Assembly: GCF_017875955.1 (NCBI RefSeq)
Contig: NZ_JAGINK010000001.1
Coordinates: 3,006,501-3,070,500 of the forward strand
DNA: 64,000 nt
DNA from: Pseudomonas sp. BP8
GTDB lineage: Bacteria > Pseudomonadota > Gammaproteobacteria > Pseudomonadales > Pseudomonadaceae
Reading direction: 5' to 3'
Translations under genes and position numbers: made by a program
Part shown: positions 1-7,543 of the stretch, in pieces
How positions within the stretch are numbered: position 1 is the first letter of the stretch
Layout: every line of letters begins with the position of its first letter
Notes under the pieces: generated by a model
The model's database searches: none
Told to the model about the DNA's origin: nothing
Seen by the model: only the letters and a program-made list of their open reading frames with translations

Positions 1-2058
1 GGTGTAGCCGGCTTGCACCTGCCAGCCTGGCATCAGCTCGCCGGACGCCTCGATCTCGTAGCCCTTGGTGACCGCCTGGGTCCCCTTGAAGGCATAGTTG
101 TTTGGGGTTGGCTGACGGTTGTTGTAGTCATCGTCAGACACCGAGCGGTTGTCTTCATGAATCTCGAAGTAGGCCGCGCTGGCATTCAAACGGCCATCGA
201 GAAACTCGGCCTTGAGGCCGATCTCGTAGTTCTGGCCTTCGTCCGGCTCGAGCAGCTTGTCGTCGCGATCGCGGTTGTAGTTTTCCTGCGGCATGAAGAT
301 GTCGGTGTAGCTGGCGTACACCGAGTAAGTGTCGTTGAGGTCGTACACGGCGCCCACGTAAGGCACGAAGCGGCCGCTTTCCTTGTAGGACGGGGTGATA
401 CCGGTGAGTTGGTAATTGACCACGCGGCCGCCGAGCAACACCTTCAAGTCGTCGCTGACGTTCAGCCGGGTGGTGACGTAGGTGCCGGTCTGGCGCACCG
501 TGTCGTCGATACGTTGGGTCTGCGGGCCCCAATCGGGCTCGGCCAGGTTGCCGTGCCAGTTGTTGAAATCGACCACGTTCGGGCCGCGGGTGGTGTAGTC
601 CCAGTAGCCTTTGCCCTTCCAGTTGGACGTAGCGATGGAGCCGCCGAGCACCAACTCATGTTCGCGGCCGAACAGGCTGAACGGACCTGAGACATACAGG
701 TCGGCGGAATCGCTGACGGTTTCGCCGGTGTACTTGCCGGCGGTGATCGACGAGGTGCCATCGGCATTCGGCGTGCTGCCCTGGATCGAGCCCATGGCCG
801 CGTGGTAGCCGTTGATCTTGTGATCGAGCTGCAGCTTGCTGACCCAGCCGTTGCTGAAGTTGTGCTCGAGGATGGCGAACACGGTTCGCGTGTACTGCTC
901 CCAGCTGCTCCAGTTGGCGGCGTTGTTGAACGAGCGCGAGACGTGGTTGCGGTCGCCGTTGGCGTTGATCAGCGGGAAGCTGCCTGACCAGGACGAGGCC
1001 TTGGGCAGGCTGTCCTGGTAGTCGCCGCCGACGGTGAGCAGGGTGTCCGGCGACAGGTCGAACTCGAGGATGCCGTAGTACACCGGGGTCTTGCGTGAGT
1101 AGCGGTCCATGAACGACTGCTTGTCCTGGTAGGCCGCCACGGCCCGGCCACGGACATTACCCGACTCCGTCAGCGGGCCGCTGAGGTCGAGCTCGCTGCG
1201 GTAGTTGTCCCAGGAACCGACACCGAGGCTGGCGTGGCCCTGGAACTGCGCGGTGGGCTTCTTGCGTACCAGGTTGATGGTCGCGCCCAGCGAGCCGGCG
1301 CCAGTGAGCAGGCCGGTGGCGCCCTTGAGGACCTCGACCCGGTCATAGATGGCCATGTCGCTGAGGGTGTTGCCGGCCGAATAGCCGACGTTGCGCGCCG
1401 TCGATGGGATCCCGTCGTACTGGAAGTTGTTGATCGAAAAGCCGCGCGCGTAATAGTTGCTGCGCTCGGTGTCGAAGGCCGACACGGTGATGCCTGGGGT
1501 GTGGCGCATGACATCGTCGACGCTGTTCAGGCCAAAGTCGTTCATGTGCTGGCGGGTGACGACGGTGATCGACTGCGGTGTTTCGCGTGGTGTCAGCACC
1601 AGGCGTGTGGCGGTGGCGATCGAACCTGGGGTGTAGGAGCCGGTGCCCTCACTGATCGTGCCCAGCTGGTTCGAGACGATTTCGGTGGTGCCCAGTTCCA
1701 GCACCGAGGCATCGCTCAGGCGCGGGCGCAGCGAGTAGCGGCCGTCGTCTTCACGTACCGCTTGCAGGCCAGAGTTGGCCAGCAGCACCTGCAGGCCGGT
1801 GTCGACCGCGTAGGCGCCATCCAGGCCGGTGGTGGCCTGCCCGCGGGTCAGCGTTGGGTCGAACGACAGCACCACGCCGCTTTCACTGGCAAAGCGGGTC
1901 AGGGCAGCTCCCAGGTCGCCGGCACCGATGTGGTACTGACGCACATTACCGTCATCGGCGTGTGCCGGCATGGCGGCAGTGAGGCCCAGCAAGGCAGAGT
2001 AGAGCAGGGCGCTGCGAAGACTGGCTGCGATGCGGCCGGCCTGGAAAGGGGGTCTCAT
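1..2058 (-). CDS. TonB-dependent siderophore receptor with STN signalling domain (3' end cut by the window)
   Basis: Outer-membrane ferric-siderophore receptor of the FhuE/FpvA/FoxA type. The frame is open from ATG at 2058 through base 1, giving 686 codons with the C-terminal beta-strands missing. A signal peptide (about residues 1-35, ending near MPAHADDG) is followed by an STN domain (YHIGAGDLGAALTRFASESG) that contacts the FecR-type regulator. The plug domain follows (TRQHMNDFGLNSVDDVMRHT, then VEVLKGATGLLTGAGSLGAT), then the barrel. It lies 160 bp downstream of fecR/fecI on the same strand, so it is very likely the target of that sigma factor. The siderophore cannot be told from sequence alone; the closest resemblance is to hydroxamate receptors such as FhuE. 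Confidence 0.93.
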   Translation of the reverse strand, partial: MRPPFQAGRIAASLRSALLYSALLGLTAAMPAHADDGNVRQYHIGAGDLGAALTRFASESGVVLSFDPTLTRGQATTGLDGAYAVDTGLQVLLANSGLQAVREDDGRYSLRPRLSDASVLELGTTEIVSNQLGTISEGTGSYTPGSIATATRLVLTPRETPQSITVVTRQHMNDFGLNSVDDVMRHTPGITVSAFDTERSNYYARGFSINNFQYDGIPSTARNVGYSAGNTLSDMAIYDRVEVLKGATGLLTGAGSLGATINLVRKKPTAQFQGHASLGVGSWDNYRSELDLSGPLTESGNVRGRAVAAYQDKQSFMDRYSRKTPVYYGILEFDLSPDTLLTVGGDYQDSLPKASSWSGSFPLINANGDRNHVSRSFNNAANWSSWEQYTRTVFAILEHNFSNGWVSKLQLDHKINGYHAAMGSIQGSTPNADGTSSITAGKYTGETVSDSADLYVSGPFSLFGREHELVLGGSIATSNWKGKGYWDYTTRGPNVVDFNNWHGNLAEPDWGPQTQRIDDTVRQTGTYVTTRLNVSDDLKVLLGGRVVNYQLTGITPSYKESGRFVPYVGAVYDLNDTYSVYASYTDIFMPQENYNRDRDDKLLEPDEGQNYEIGLKAEFLDGRLNASAAYFEIHEDNRSVSDDDYNNRQPTPNNYAFKGTQAVTKGYEIEASGELMPGWQVQAGYT

Positions 2059-2177
2059 GGAGTGATGGTCTCGTCGTCGGTGTTGGCAAGTGGGCTTATC
2101 TGCCCTTCGCTGAGTAAGTCGAACGGGAACGAGAAAAACTATCAGTTGGGTAGAAATTAAATTGGAGGTTGCAGGCG

Positions 2178-2198
2178 CCGGCCTCTTCGCGGGGCAAG
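2178..2198. repeat. Half REP element
   Basis: A single REP arm (ccggcctcttcgcggggcaa) without its inverted partner sits between the receptor and the fecR gene. It is the same core as the complete REPs elsewhere in the window. Confidence 0.6.
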
Positions 2199-2217
2199 TC
2201 GGAGGAGCGACCCAGCG

Positions 2218-3177
2218 TCACCCCGGCACGACATTCACCCAATATCGCGTGGCCCTGACCACCCGCACCGGCAAGGTGGTGCTCAAGGCCTGCAGGGCCT
2301 GCTCGGTGTCATGCACATTGAACGCGCCACTGATGCGCAGGCCGGCAATGGCCGGATCGCAACGCAGCCAGCCAGCGCGGTAGCGGCCCAGCTCAAGGAG
2401 AAACGTGTCCAGTCGCTGGTCATTGGCCACCAGCACCCCTTGGCTCCAGCCATCCTGCCCCGGCGAGACCGGCTGCGGCGCGCGAATGTGCTGGCTGGCA
2501 AAACTGCATTGGCTCCCCGCCTCGATAATCACCGCAGCTGCCCCCAGTGGAGAGATGCGCACCTGATGCTCGAAAACGGCCACCCGCGTAATGGCACCGT
2601 CAGTCAACACCGAGAAACGCGTGCCCAGCGCCTGCACGCTGCCTTGCTCGGTCTGCACCAACAGCGGCCGGCGCGCAGGATCGGCGGCGCTGGTCAGCAT
2701 CAGCTCGCCTTGACGGAGGATCACTCGCCGTTCACGTCGGCTGTACGCGACGTCCACAGCAGTGGCCGTATTCAGCTGCAACTGTGAGCCATCGGCGAGC
2801 ACCACGTTGTGTTGCTCGCCTGTGCGCGTCCGATAGGCAGCCAGCCAGCCCGCGCTTTGCCCTTGCTGATAACTGGCATAGCCGAGCATGCCACTGCCCA
2901 TGGCCAGGGCAAGGCCCTTGAGCACCGTGCGCCGGCCGCTGCCTGCGGTCTGATCGGCGAGGGTCAGTGCGCGCCCGGTCAAGGCCGCGGGCATGCCGTG
3001 CAAGCGCTGTTGCAACTGCTGGATCTGCGCCCAGGCCCAGCGGTTGTGCGCATCGCTGGCCAGCCAGGTCTGCCAGCCGGCCTGGTCGGCGGGCGAGACA
3101 TCCTCGCATTGCAGTGTGCTGAACCAGCCTGCAGCCTGTTCCAGGGCGGCGCGTTGCTGGGCGTGCAGGGTGGTCAT
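2218..3177 (-). CDS. FecR-family sigma regulator (anti-sigma factor) of module 1
   Basis: Inner-membrane regulator that passes the signal from the receptor's STN domain to its ECF sigma factor. It has 319 residues. An N-terminal cytoplasmic DUF4880-like helix region (AGWFSTLQCEDVSPADQAGW...WAQIQQL) is followed by one membrane segment near residues 85-105, preceded by a twin-arginine-like GRRTVLKG. The periplasmic FecR core follows (VVLADGSQLQLNTATAVDV, GTRFSVL). The ATG overlaps the stop of the sigma gene by 4 bp (ATGA), so the two are translationally coupled. Confidence 0.93.
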   Translation of the reverse strand: MTTLHAQQRAALEQAAGWFSTLQCEDVSPADQAGWQTWLASDAHNRWAWAQIQQLQQRLHGMPAALTGRALTLADQTAGSGRRTVLKGLALAMGSGMLGYASYQQGQSAGWLAAYRTRTGEQHNVVLADGSQLQLNTATAVDVAYSRRERRVILRQGELMLTSAADPARRPLLVQTEQGSVQALGTRFSVLTDGAITRVAVFEHQVRISPLGAAAVIIEAGSQCSFASQHIRAPQPVSPGQDGWSQGVLVANDQRLDTFLLELGRYRAGWLRCDPAIAGLRISGAFNVHDTEQALQALSTTLPVRVVRATRYWVNVVPG

Positions 3178-3704
3178 CCGTCCAGCGCCCCGAGGCTGAA
3201 CAGCACGCAGTGCTGGGTGGCCTTGGCAATGTAGCGGGTCACGCTGACCACCGAGACCTGCAGTTGCTCGGCAATCGCCTTGTAGGTCATGCCGTCCAGT
3301 TGCGAGAGGAGAAACGCGCGTCGCACGTTGGGCCCCAGGCCTGCAAGCATGGCGTCCAGTTCACACAGGCTTTCGAGCAGGATTGCCCGGGTTTCCTCAC
3401 TGATGGCGACCGCTTCGGGCTGCTCGGCCAGGGCCTGCAACCAGGCGCGCTCGAGCCGGGCGCGACGGAAGTGGTCGATCATCAAGCGCCGGGCAATGGT
3501 TGCCAGATAGCCCTTGGGCTCGCGCACCGCCTGCAGTTGGGCCTGCGCGTCCTTGGCACTCAACACGCGGATAAAGACATCCTGCACCAGGTCGGCGGCC
3601 AGCTCCCGGCAGTCGACACGCGGGCGCAGCCAACCCAGCAACCAGCGGTGGTTTTGCTGATAGAGGGTGTGCACCTCTCGGTTCAGTGGGCTGGGGCTCG
3701 ACAT
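3174..3704 (-). CDS. FecI-type ECF sigma factor of module 1
   Basis: RNA polymerase sigma factor that would direct transcription of the downstream receptor when released by FecR. ATG at 3704 (176 aa) is preferred; an in-frame TTG at 3716 would add four residues. Region 2 is visible as ELAADLVQDVFIRVL...LATIARRLMIDHFRRARLER, and region 4 as LDAMLAGLGPNVRRAFLLSQ followed by LDGMTYKAIAEQLQVSVVSV. This is the iron-starvation FecI/PvdS branch. A Fur-box-like sequence lies about 20 bp upstream. Confidence 0.93.
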   Translation of the reverse strand: MSSPSPLNREVHTLYQQNHRWLLGWLRPRVDCRELAADLVQDVFIRVLSAKDAQAQLQAVREPKGYLATIARRLMIDHFRRARLERAWLQALAEQPEAVAISEETRAILLESLCELDAMLAGLGPNVRRAFLLSQLDGMTYKAIAEQLQVSVVSVTRYIAKATQHCVLFSLGALDG

Positions 3705-3721
3705 GACACGGCTCAAAAATG

Positions 3722-3740
3722 CAATTGGGATTCATTATCA
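3722..3740 (-). promoter_or_regulatory. Fur-box-like operator upstream of fecI (module 1)
   Basis: On the minus strand the 19-mer reads TGATAATGAATCCCAATTG. It keeps the GATAAT-GA half of the 19-bp Fur consensus well and the other half only partly. Its position just upstream of the sigma gene fits Fur repression of fecIR under iron sufficiency. Function is inferred from the match and the position. Confidence 0.6.
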
Positions 3741-3908
3741 GTTTATGAGGCGTGGTGTTTGTTGTGCAACCTTTCTTCCTTATACACACCACTCGCCCAG
3801 AGCTGACCGCTGGCAACTGCTGGTCGGTACTGATCGGCGAAGACTTCCGGGGGAAAAATCCGGATAATGGCGGCCATTTCGTTTTGCTACTTGGCATGGT
3901 AATCCCGC

Positions 3909-6104
3909 ATGGAAATCAAGGTTAATTTTCTCGACAACCTTCGGCTTGAAGCCAAGTTCGATGATTTCACGGTGGTGGCCGATCAACCCATCCGCTACAA
4001 GGGCGATGGTTCTGCGCCGGGTCCGTTCGATTATTTCCTGGCCTCGTCGGCGCTGTGCGCGGCTTACTTCGTAAAGTTGTACTGCGAAACGCGCAATATC
4101 CCTACCGACAATATTCGCCTGTCGCAAAACAACATTGTCGATCCGGAAAACCGCTACAACCAGATCTTCAAGATCCAGGTCGAACTGCCTGCGGACATTT
4201 CTGCCAAGGACCGTCAGGGCATCTTGCGCTCCATCGATCGCTGCACGGTGAAGAAAGTCGTGCAGACGGGCCCGGAGTTCGTCATCGAAGAGGTGGACAA
4301 CCTCGACGCTGATGCCCAGGCCTTGCTGATGCTCGACAGCGATACACAGGCGAGCACCTACATCGCCGGCAAGGACCTGCCGCTGGAGCAGACCATCGCC
4401 AACATGTCCGGGATCCTCGCTGGCCTGGGCATGAAGATCGAAATTGCCTCGTGGCGCAATATCGTGCCCAACGTGTGGTCGCTGCATGTGCGCGATGCGC
4501 ATTCGCCGATGTGCTTCACCAACGGCAAGGGTGCGACCAAGGAAGGCGCCCTGGCGTCGGCGCTGGGCGAGTTCATCGAACGGCTCAACTGCAACTTCTT
4601 CTACAACGATCAGTTCTGGGGCGAGGACATCGCCAACGCCGCGTTCGTGCACTACCCGAACGAGCGCTGGTTCAAACCGGGCGCCAAGGATGCACTGCCG
4701 GCCGAAATCCTCGATGAGTACTGCCTGGAGATCTACAACCCCGACGGCGAGCTGCGCGGTTCGCACCTGTACGACACCAACTCGGGCAACGTCAAACGCG
4801 GCATCTGCGCGCTGCCGTTCGTGCGCCAGTCGGATGGCGAGGTGGTGTACTTCCCGTCCAACCTGATCGAGAACCTGTACCTGAGCAACGGCATGAGTGC
4901 CGGCAACACCTTGGCCGAAGCCCAGGTGCAGTGCCTGTCGGAGATCTTCGAGCGGGCGGTCAAACGGGAGATTCTCGAAGGCGAGCTGGCCTTGCCGGAT
5001 GTGCCGCCAGCGGTGTTGGCCAAGTACCCGGCGATCCTCGCCGGGATCGAGGGCCTGCAAGCGCAGGGCTTCCCGGTGCTGGTCAAGGATGCCTCGCTGG
5101 GTGGTGAGTTCCCGGTAATGTGCGTGACCTTGATGAACCCCCGCACCGGCGGCGTGTTCGCCTCGTTTGGTGCGCACCCAAGCTTTGAAGTGGCGCTGGA
5201 GCGCAGCCTCACCGAACTGCTGCAGGGGCGCAGCTTCGAAGGCCTCAACGATTTGCCGCAGCCGACCTTCGAAAGCCACGCGGTGACCGAGCCGAACAAC
5301 TTTGTCGAGCACTTCATCGATTCCAGCGGTGTGGTCTCGTGGCGCTTCTTCAGTGCCAAGGCCGACTTCGAGTTCGTCGAGTGGGACTTCACCAGCGACG
5401 GCGAAGATTCCAACGAAGCCGAGGCCGCGACCCTGTTCGGCATCCTCGAGGGGCTGGGCAAGGAAGTGTACATGGCGGTGTACGACCAATTGGGTGCCAA
5501 CGCCTGCCGTATCCTGGTGCCGGATTACTCCGAGATCTATCCGGTCGAAGACCTGATCTGGGACAACACCAACAAGGCCTTGCTGTTCCGCGAAGACATC
5601 CTCAACCTGCATCGCCTGGACGACCGTAGCCTGAAGGCGCTGGTCAAGCGTCTGGACAACTGCGAGGTCGACGAATACACCAGCATCACCACGTTGATCG
5701 GCGTCGAGTTCGACGACAACACGGCTTGGGGCCAGCTGACCATCCTTGAACTCAAGTTGCTGATCAAGCTTGCCTTGAAGCGCTTTGAGGAGGCCAAGGA
5801 GCTGGTCGAGGCGTTCTTGCAGTTCAACGACAACACGGTCGAGCGCGGCTTGTTCTACCAGGCGTTGAACGTGGTGCTGGAAGTGGTGTTGGATGATGAG
5901 CTGGAAATGGAAGACTTCGAGGTCAACTTCCGCCGCATGTTCGGTGACCCGCGGATGGACGCGGTGCTTGGCTCGGTGGCGGGGAGTGTGCGTTTCCATG
6001 GCCTGACCCCGACCAGCATGAAGCTGGAAGGCCTCGACCGGCACCAGCGGCTGGTCGACAGCTACAAGAAGCTGCACGCAGCGCGGGCGAAGTTCGCCGG
6101 CTGA
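3909..6104 (+). CDS. OsmC-like / YcaO fusion protein
   Basis: A 731-residue protein with two parts. Residues about 1-140 are OsmC-like (SAPGPFDYFLASSALCAAYF). From about residue 150 to the end is a YcaO ATP-dependent cyclodehydratase-type domain carrying the ATP-binding signature GKGATKEGALASALGEFIER, followed by the helical C-terminal tail seen in E. coli YcaO. Family knowledge: stand-alone E. coli YcaO (about 586 aa) promotes RimO-dependent methylthiolation of ribosomal protein S12, and the OsmC-fused version recurs in gammaproteobacteria. There is no leader peptide gene, dehydrogenase or export gene beside it, so a role in peptide natural-product synthesis is unlikely here. It sits alone, divergent from fecI. 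Confidence 0.92.
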   Translation: MEIKVNFLDNLRLEAKFDDFTVVADQPIRYKGDGSAPGPFDYFLASSALCAAYFVKLYCETRNIPTDNIRLSQNNIVDPENRYNQIFKIQVELPADISAKDRQGILRSIDRCTVKKVVQTGPEFVIEEVDNLDADAQALLMLDSDTQASTYIAGKDLPLEQTIANMSGILAGLGMKIEIASWRNIVPNVWSLHVRDAHSPMCFTNGKGATKEGALASALGEFIERLNCNFFYNDQFWGEDIANAAFVHYPNERWFKPGAKDALPAEILDEYCLEIYNPDGELRGSHLYDTNSGNVKRGICALPFVRQSDGEVVYFPSNLIENLYLSNGMSAGNTLAEAQVQCLSEIFERAVKREILEGELALPDVPPAVLAKYPAILAGIEGLQAQGFPVLVKDASLGGEFPVMCVTLMNPRTGGVFASFGAHPSFEVALERSLTELLQGRSFEGLNDLPQPTFESHAVTEPNNFVEHFIDSSGVVSWRFFSAKADFEFVEWDFTSDGEDSNEAEAATLFGILEGLGKEVYMAVYDQLGANACRILVPDYSEIYPVEDLIWDNTNKALLFREDILNLHRLDDRSLKALVKRLDNCEVDEYTSITTLIGVEFDDNTAWGQLTILELKLLIKLALKRFEEAKELVEAFLQFNDNTVERGLFYQALNVVLEVVLDDELEMEDFEVNFRRMFGDPRMDAVLGSVAGSVRFHGLTPTSMKLEGLDRHQRLVDSYKKLHAARAKFAG

Positions 6105-6125
6105 GGTGCGACTGCGGGGCCGTTC

Positions 6126-6262
6126 TCATAGAGCTAACGCTAACGCGTTGATTTAGCGAAACCCTGTAGGAGCGGGCTGGTCCCGCGAAGAGGCCAGTCC
6201 AGCCACCGTGGGGGATGGCACCGGCTTCGCCGGTTTCGCGGGACAAGCCCGCTCCTACAGGG
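6126..6262. repeat. REP pair (BIME) with a 38-bp leader
   Basis: Two inverted REP arms (cctgtaggagcgggctggtc... and ...gggacaagcccgctcctaca) flank a short GC-rich spacer. Upstream lies the leader ctcatagagctaacgctaac. Leader plus REP pair is the same unit that recurs in tandem at 17.8-18.4 kb. It follows the OsmC-YcaO stop codon. Confidence 0.85.
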
Positions 6263-6339
6263 AGCGGGCATGCCTCAAGCCCACGATCCCACGCCAGGGC
6301 GATCAGAAATCCCAGCGTTTAGTCAGCATCACGGGCCGT

Positions 6340-6519
6340 TCACTTGCGCTTCTTCAAGGCCTTCAGGCGCGCCTTGGCCTTGTGCACCACCTCGATGCGT
6401 TCGCTCTTCTTCATCCGTTTCCATTTGCGGATGTCGTCTTTGCTGCGCCCACAACCCACGCAGATTTCGTCGCGGATCTTGCAGTTGGAGGTGCAGGGGT
6501 TGTCAGCGTCTTTGGCCAC
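6340..6519 (-). CDS. DUF1289 family small cysteine-motif protein
   Basis: A 59-residue protein starting at GTG 6519, 8 nt after a GAGGA ribosome binding site. It has the DUF1289 signature: NPCTSNCKIRDEICVGCGRS, with Cys at positions 9, 13, 20 and 23, then DDIRKWKRMKKSER and a very basic C-terminal tail (KARLKALKKRK). The four cysteines suggest metal or Fe-S binding, but no function is established for the family. It lies between the REP pair and the porin gene. Confidence 0.85.
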   Translation of the reverse strand: MAKDADNPCTSNCKIRDEICVGCGRSKDDIRKWKRMKKSERIEVVHKAKARLKALKKRK

Positions 6520-6574
6520 ACGTGTCGTCCTCGCTCATGTCAGTGTGACCGCTGCGCGCCGGGCCGGTTCGGTG

Positions 6575-7297
6575 TCAGAAGAAGCTGCGCTGCGCTTTGA
6601 GCGTGAGCATGCTTTCGCAATAGGTGTTGATCCCGCCGTAGGCATCGCAGCCGCCGCCGCTCAAGTCAGAGTTGCTGTAGATCAGGTTGAGGTCCATGCC
6701 GCGCCAGGGGCGTGACAGCTCCAGCGACCAGTCGTTGAAGGTATCGACCTGGCTGCCATCGCCGATGGTGAAGGGCGTACCCAGGCGGTGGTGGGCGAAC
6801 TTGACGGTCAGGTCGACCTCCAGCAGCGGCAGTTGGCCGAGGTTGGCGAACAGCGTTCCGGTGCGGTTGTCGGGGTTGTCGTTGAGTGCGCCGCCCAAGC
6901 GACTGCCGAGCAGCGAGAGGCCGCCATACACGGCGTAGCTGTCGTTGCCGGAGAGGTTCGGGTAGCTGTAGTGGATCATGCCCACTTCGTAGCCCAGACT
7001 GGTATCGAAGTGGTGCTTGTAGCCGAGGTAGTTGTCCAGGCGCAGGGTGGAGTCGGGCGACAACCCCATGCTCGGCGCGTACTGGCCGACGTACCAGCCG
7101 CTGGCATGGCTGAGGTCGAGGCCACCGTGGAACGAGCCGACGGCACTCGGCGAGATCAAGCCCTGAGCCATCGTGCGTGAAGGCGTGGTGCCTAGCTTGA
7201 AGTCGAAGTCGCCCAACTGGCGCTGAATCTGTTGCGCGTGCAGCGCCGGGCTGAACACGAAGGTGGCTGCACTGAGCAGCAAAAGCGGCCTGATCAT
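6575..7297 (-). CDS. TorF-family putative porin
   Basis: Outer-membrane beta-barrel protein of the TorF/TIGR02001 type, 240 residues. ATG 7297 is preferred over GTG 7303 because AGGA lies at a proper distance only for the ATG. A signal peptide (ending near PALHAQ) is followed by alternating beta-strand sequence with family-typical stretches (GWYVGQYAPSMGL, LDNYLGYKHHFDTSLGYEVG, DLNLIYSNSDLSGGGCDAYG) and a C-terminal aromatic residue (QRSFF), as expected for BAM-assembled barrels. The solute is unknown. Confidence 0.8.
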   Translation of the reverse strand: MIRPLLLLSAATFVFSPALHAQQIQRQLGDFDFKLGTTPSRTMAQGLISPSAVGSFHGGLDLSHASGWYVGQYAPSMGLSPDSTLRLDNYLGYKHHFDTSLGYEVGMIHYSYPNLSGNDSYAVYGGLSLLGSRLGGALNDNPDNRTGTLFANLGQLPLLEVDLTVKFAHHRLGTPFTIGDGSQVDTFNDWSLELSRPWRGMDLNLIYSNSDLSGGGCDAYGGINTYCESMLTLKAQRSFF

Positions 7298-7405
7298 GGT
7301 CACCGTCCTGGAAAGCCCGCTCTAGAGGGGCAGAGGATACCTGCCGCAGTTGCAGGAGGGGAGACCGTTGGTCAGGGTTAATCAAGCTGGCGAGCGCGCC
7401 GCCTA

Positions 7406-7504
7406 CCTGCAGGAGCGGGCTTGCCCCGCGAAGAGGCCGGGCAGCCATCGTGGTGTATGGCACCGGCCCTGCCGGTTTCGCGGGGTAAGCTCGTTCCTAC
7501 AGGG
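7406..7504. repeat. REP pair
   Basis: Inverted REP arms (caggagcgggcttgccccgc at the left, cggggtaagctcgttcctac at the right) lie around a spacer between the TorF gene and the end of the second receptor gene. The right arm is slightly degenerate. Confidence 0.8.
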
Positions 7505-7543
7505 CTCGATTATCGGTGCTGGCAGTTGGTCTGCACAGACCCT

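Noticed and set aside
3780..6077. 765-codon open frame on the minus strand
   Set aside because: It is the antisense shadow of the OsmC-YcaO gene, whose motifs are unmistakable on the plus strand.
3909..6104. YcaO as sign of a thiazole/oxazole-peptide biosynthetic cluster
   Set aside because: No precursor peptide, E1-like partner, dehydrogenase or export gene lies nearby, and the OsmC fusion and C-terminal tail match the housekeeping type.
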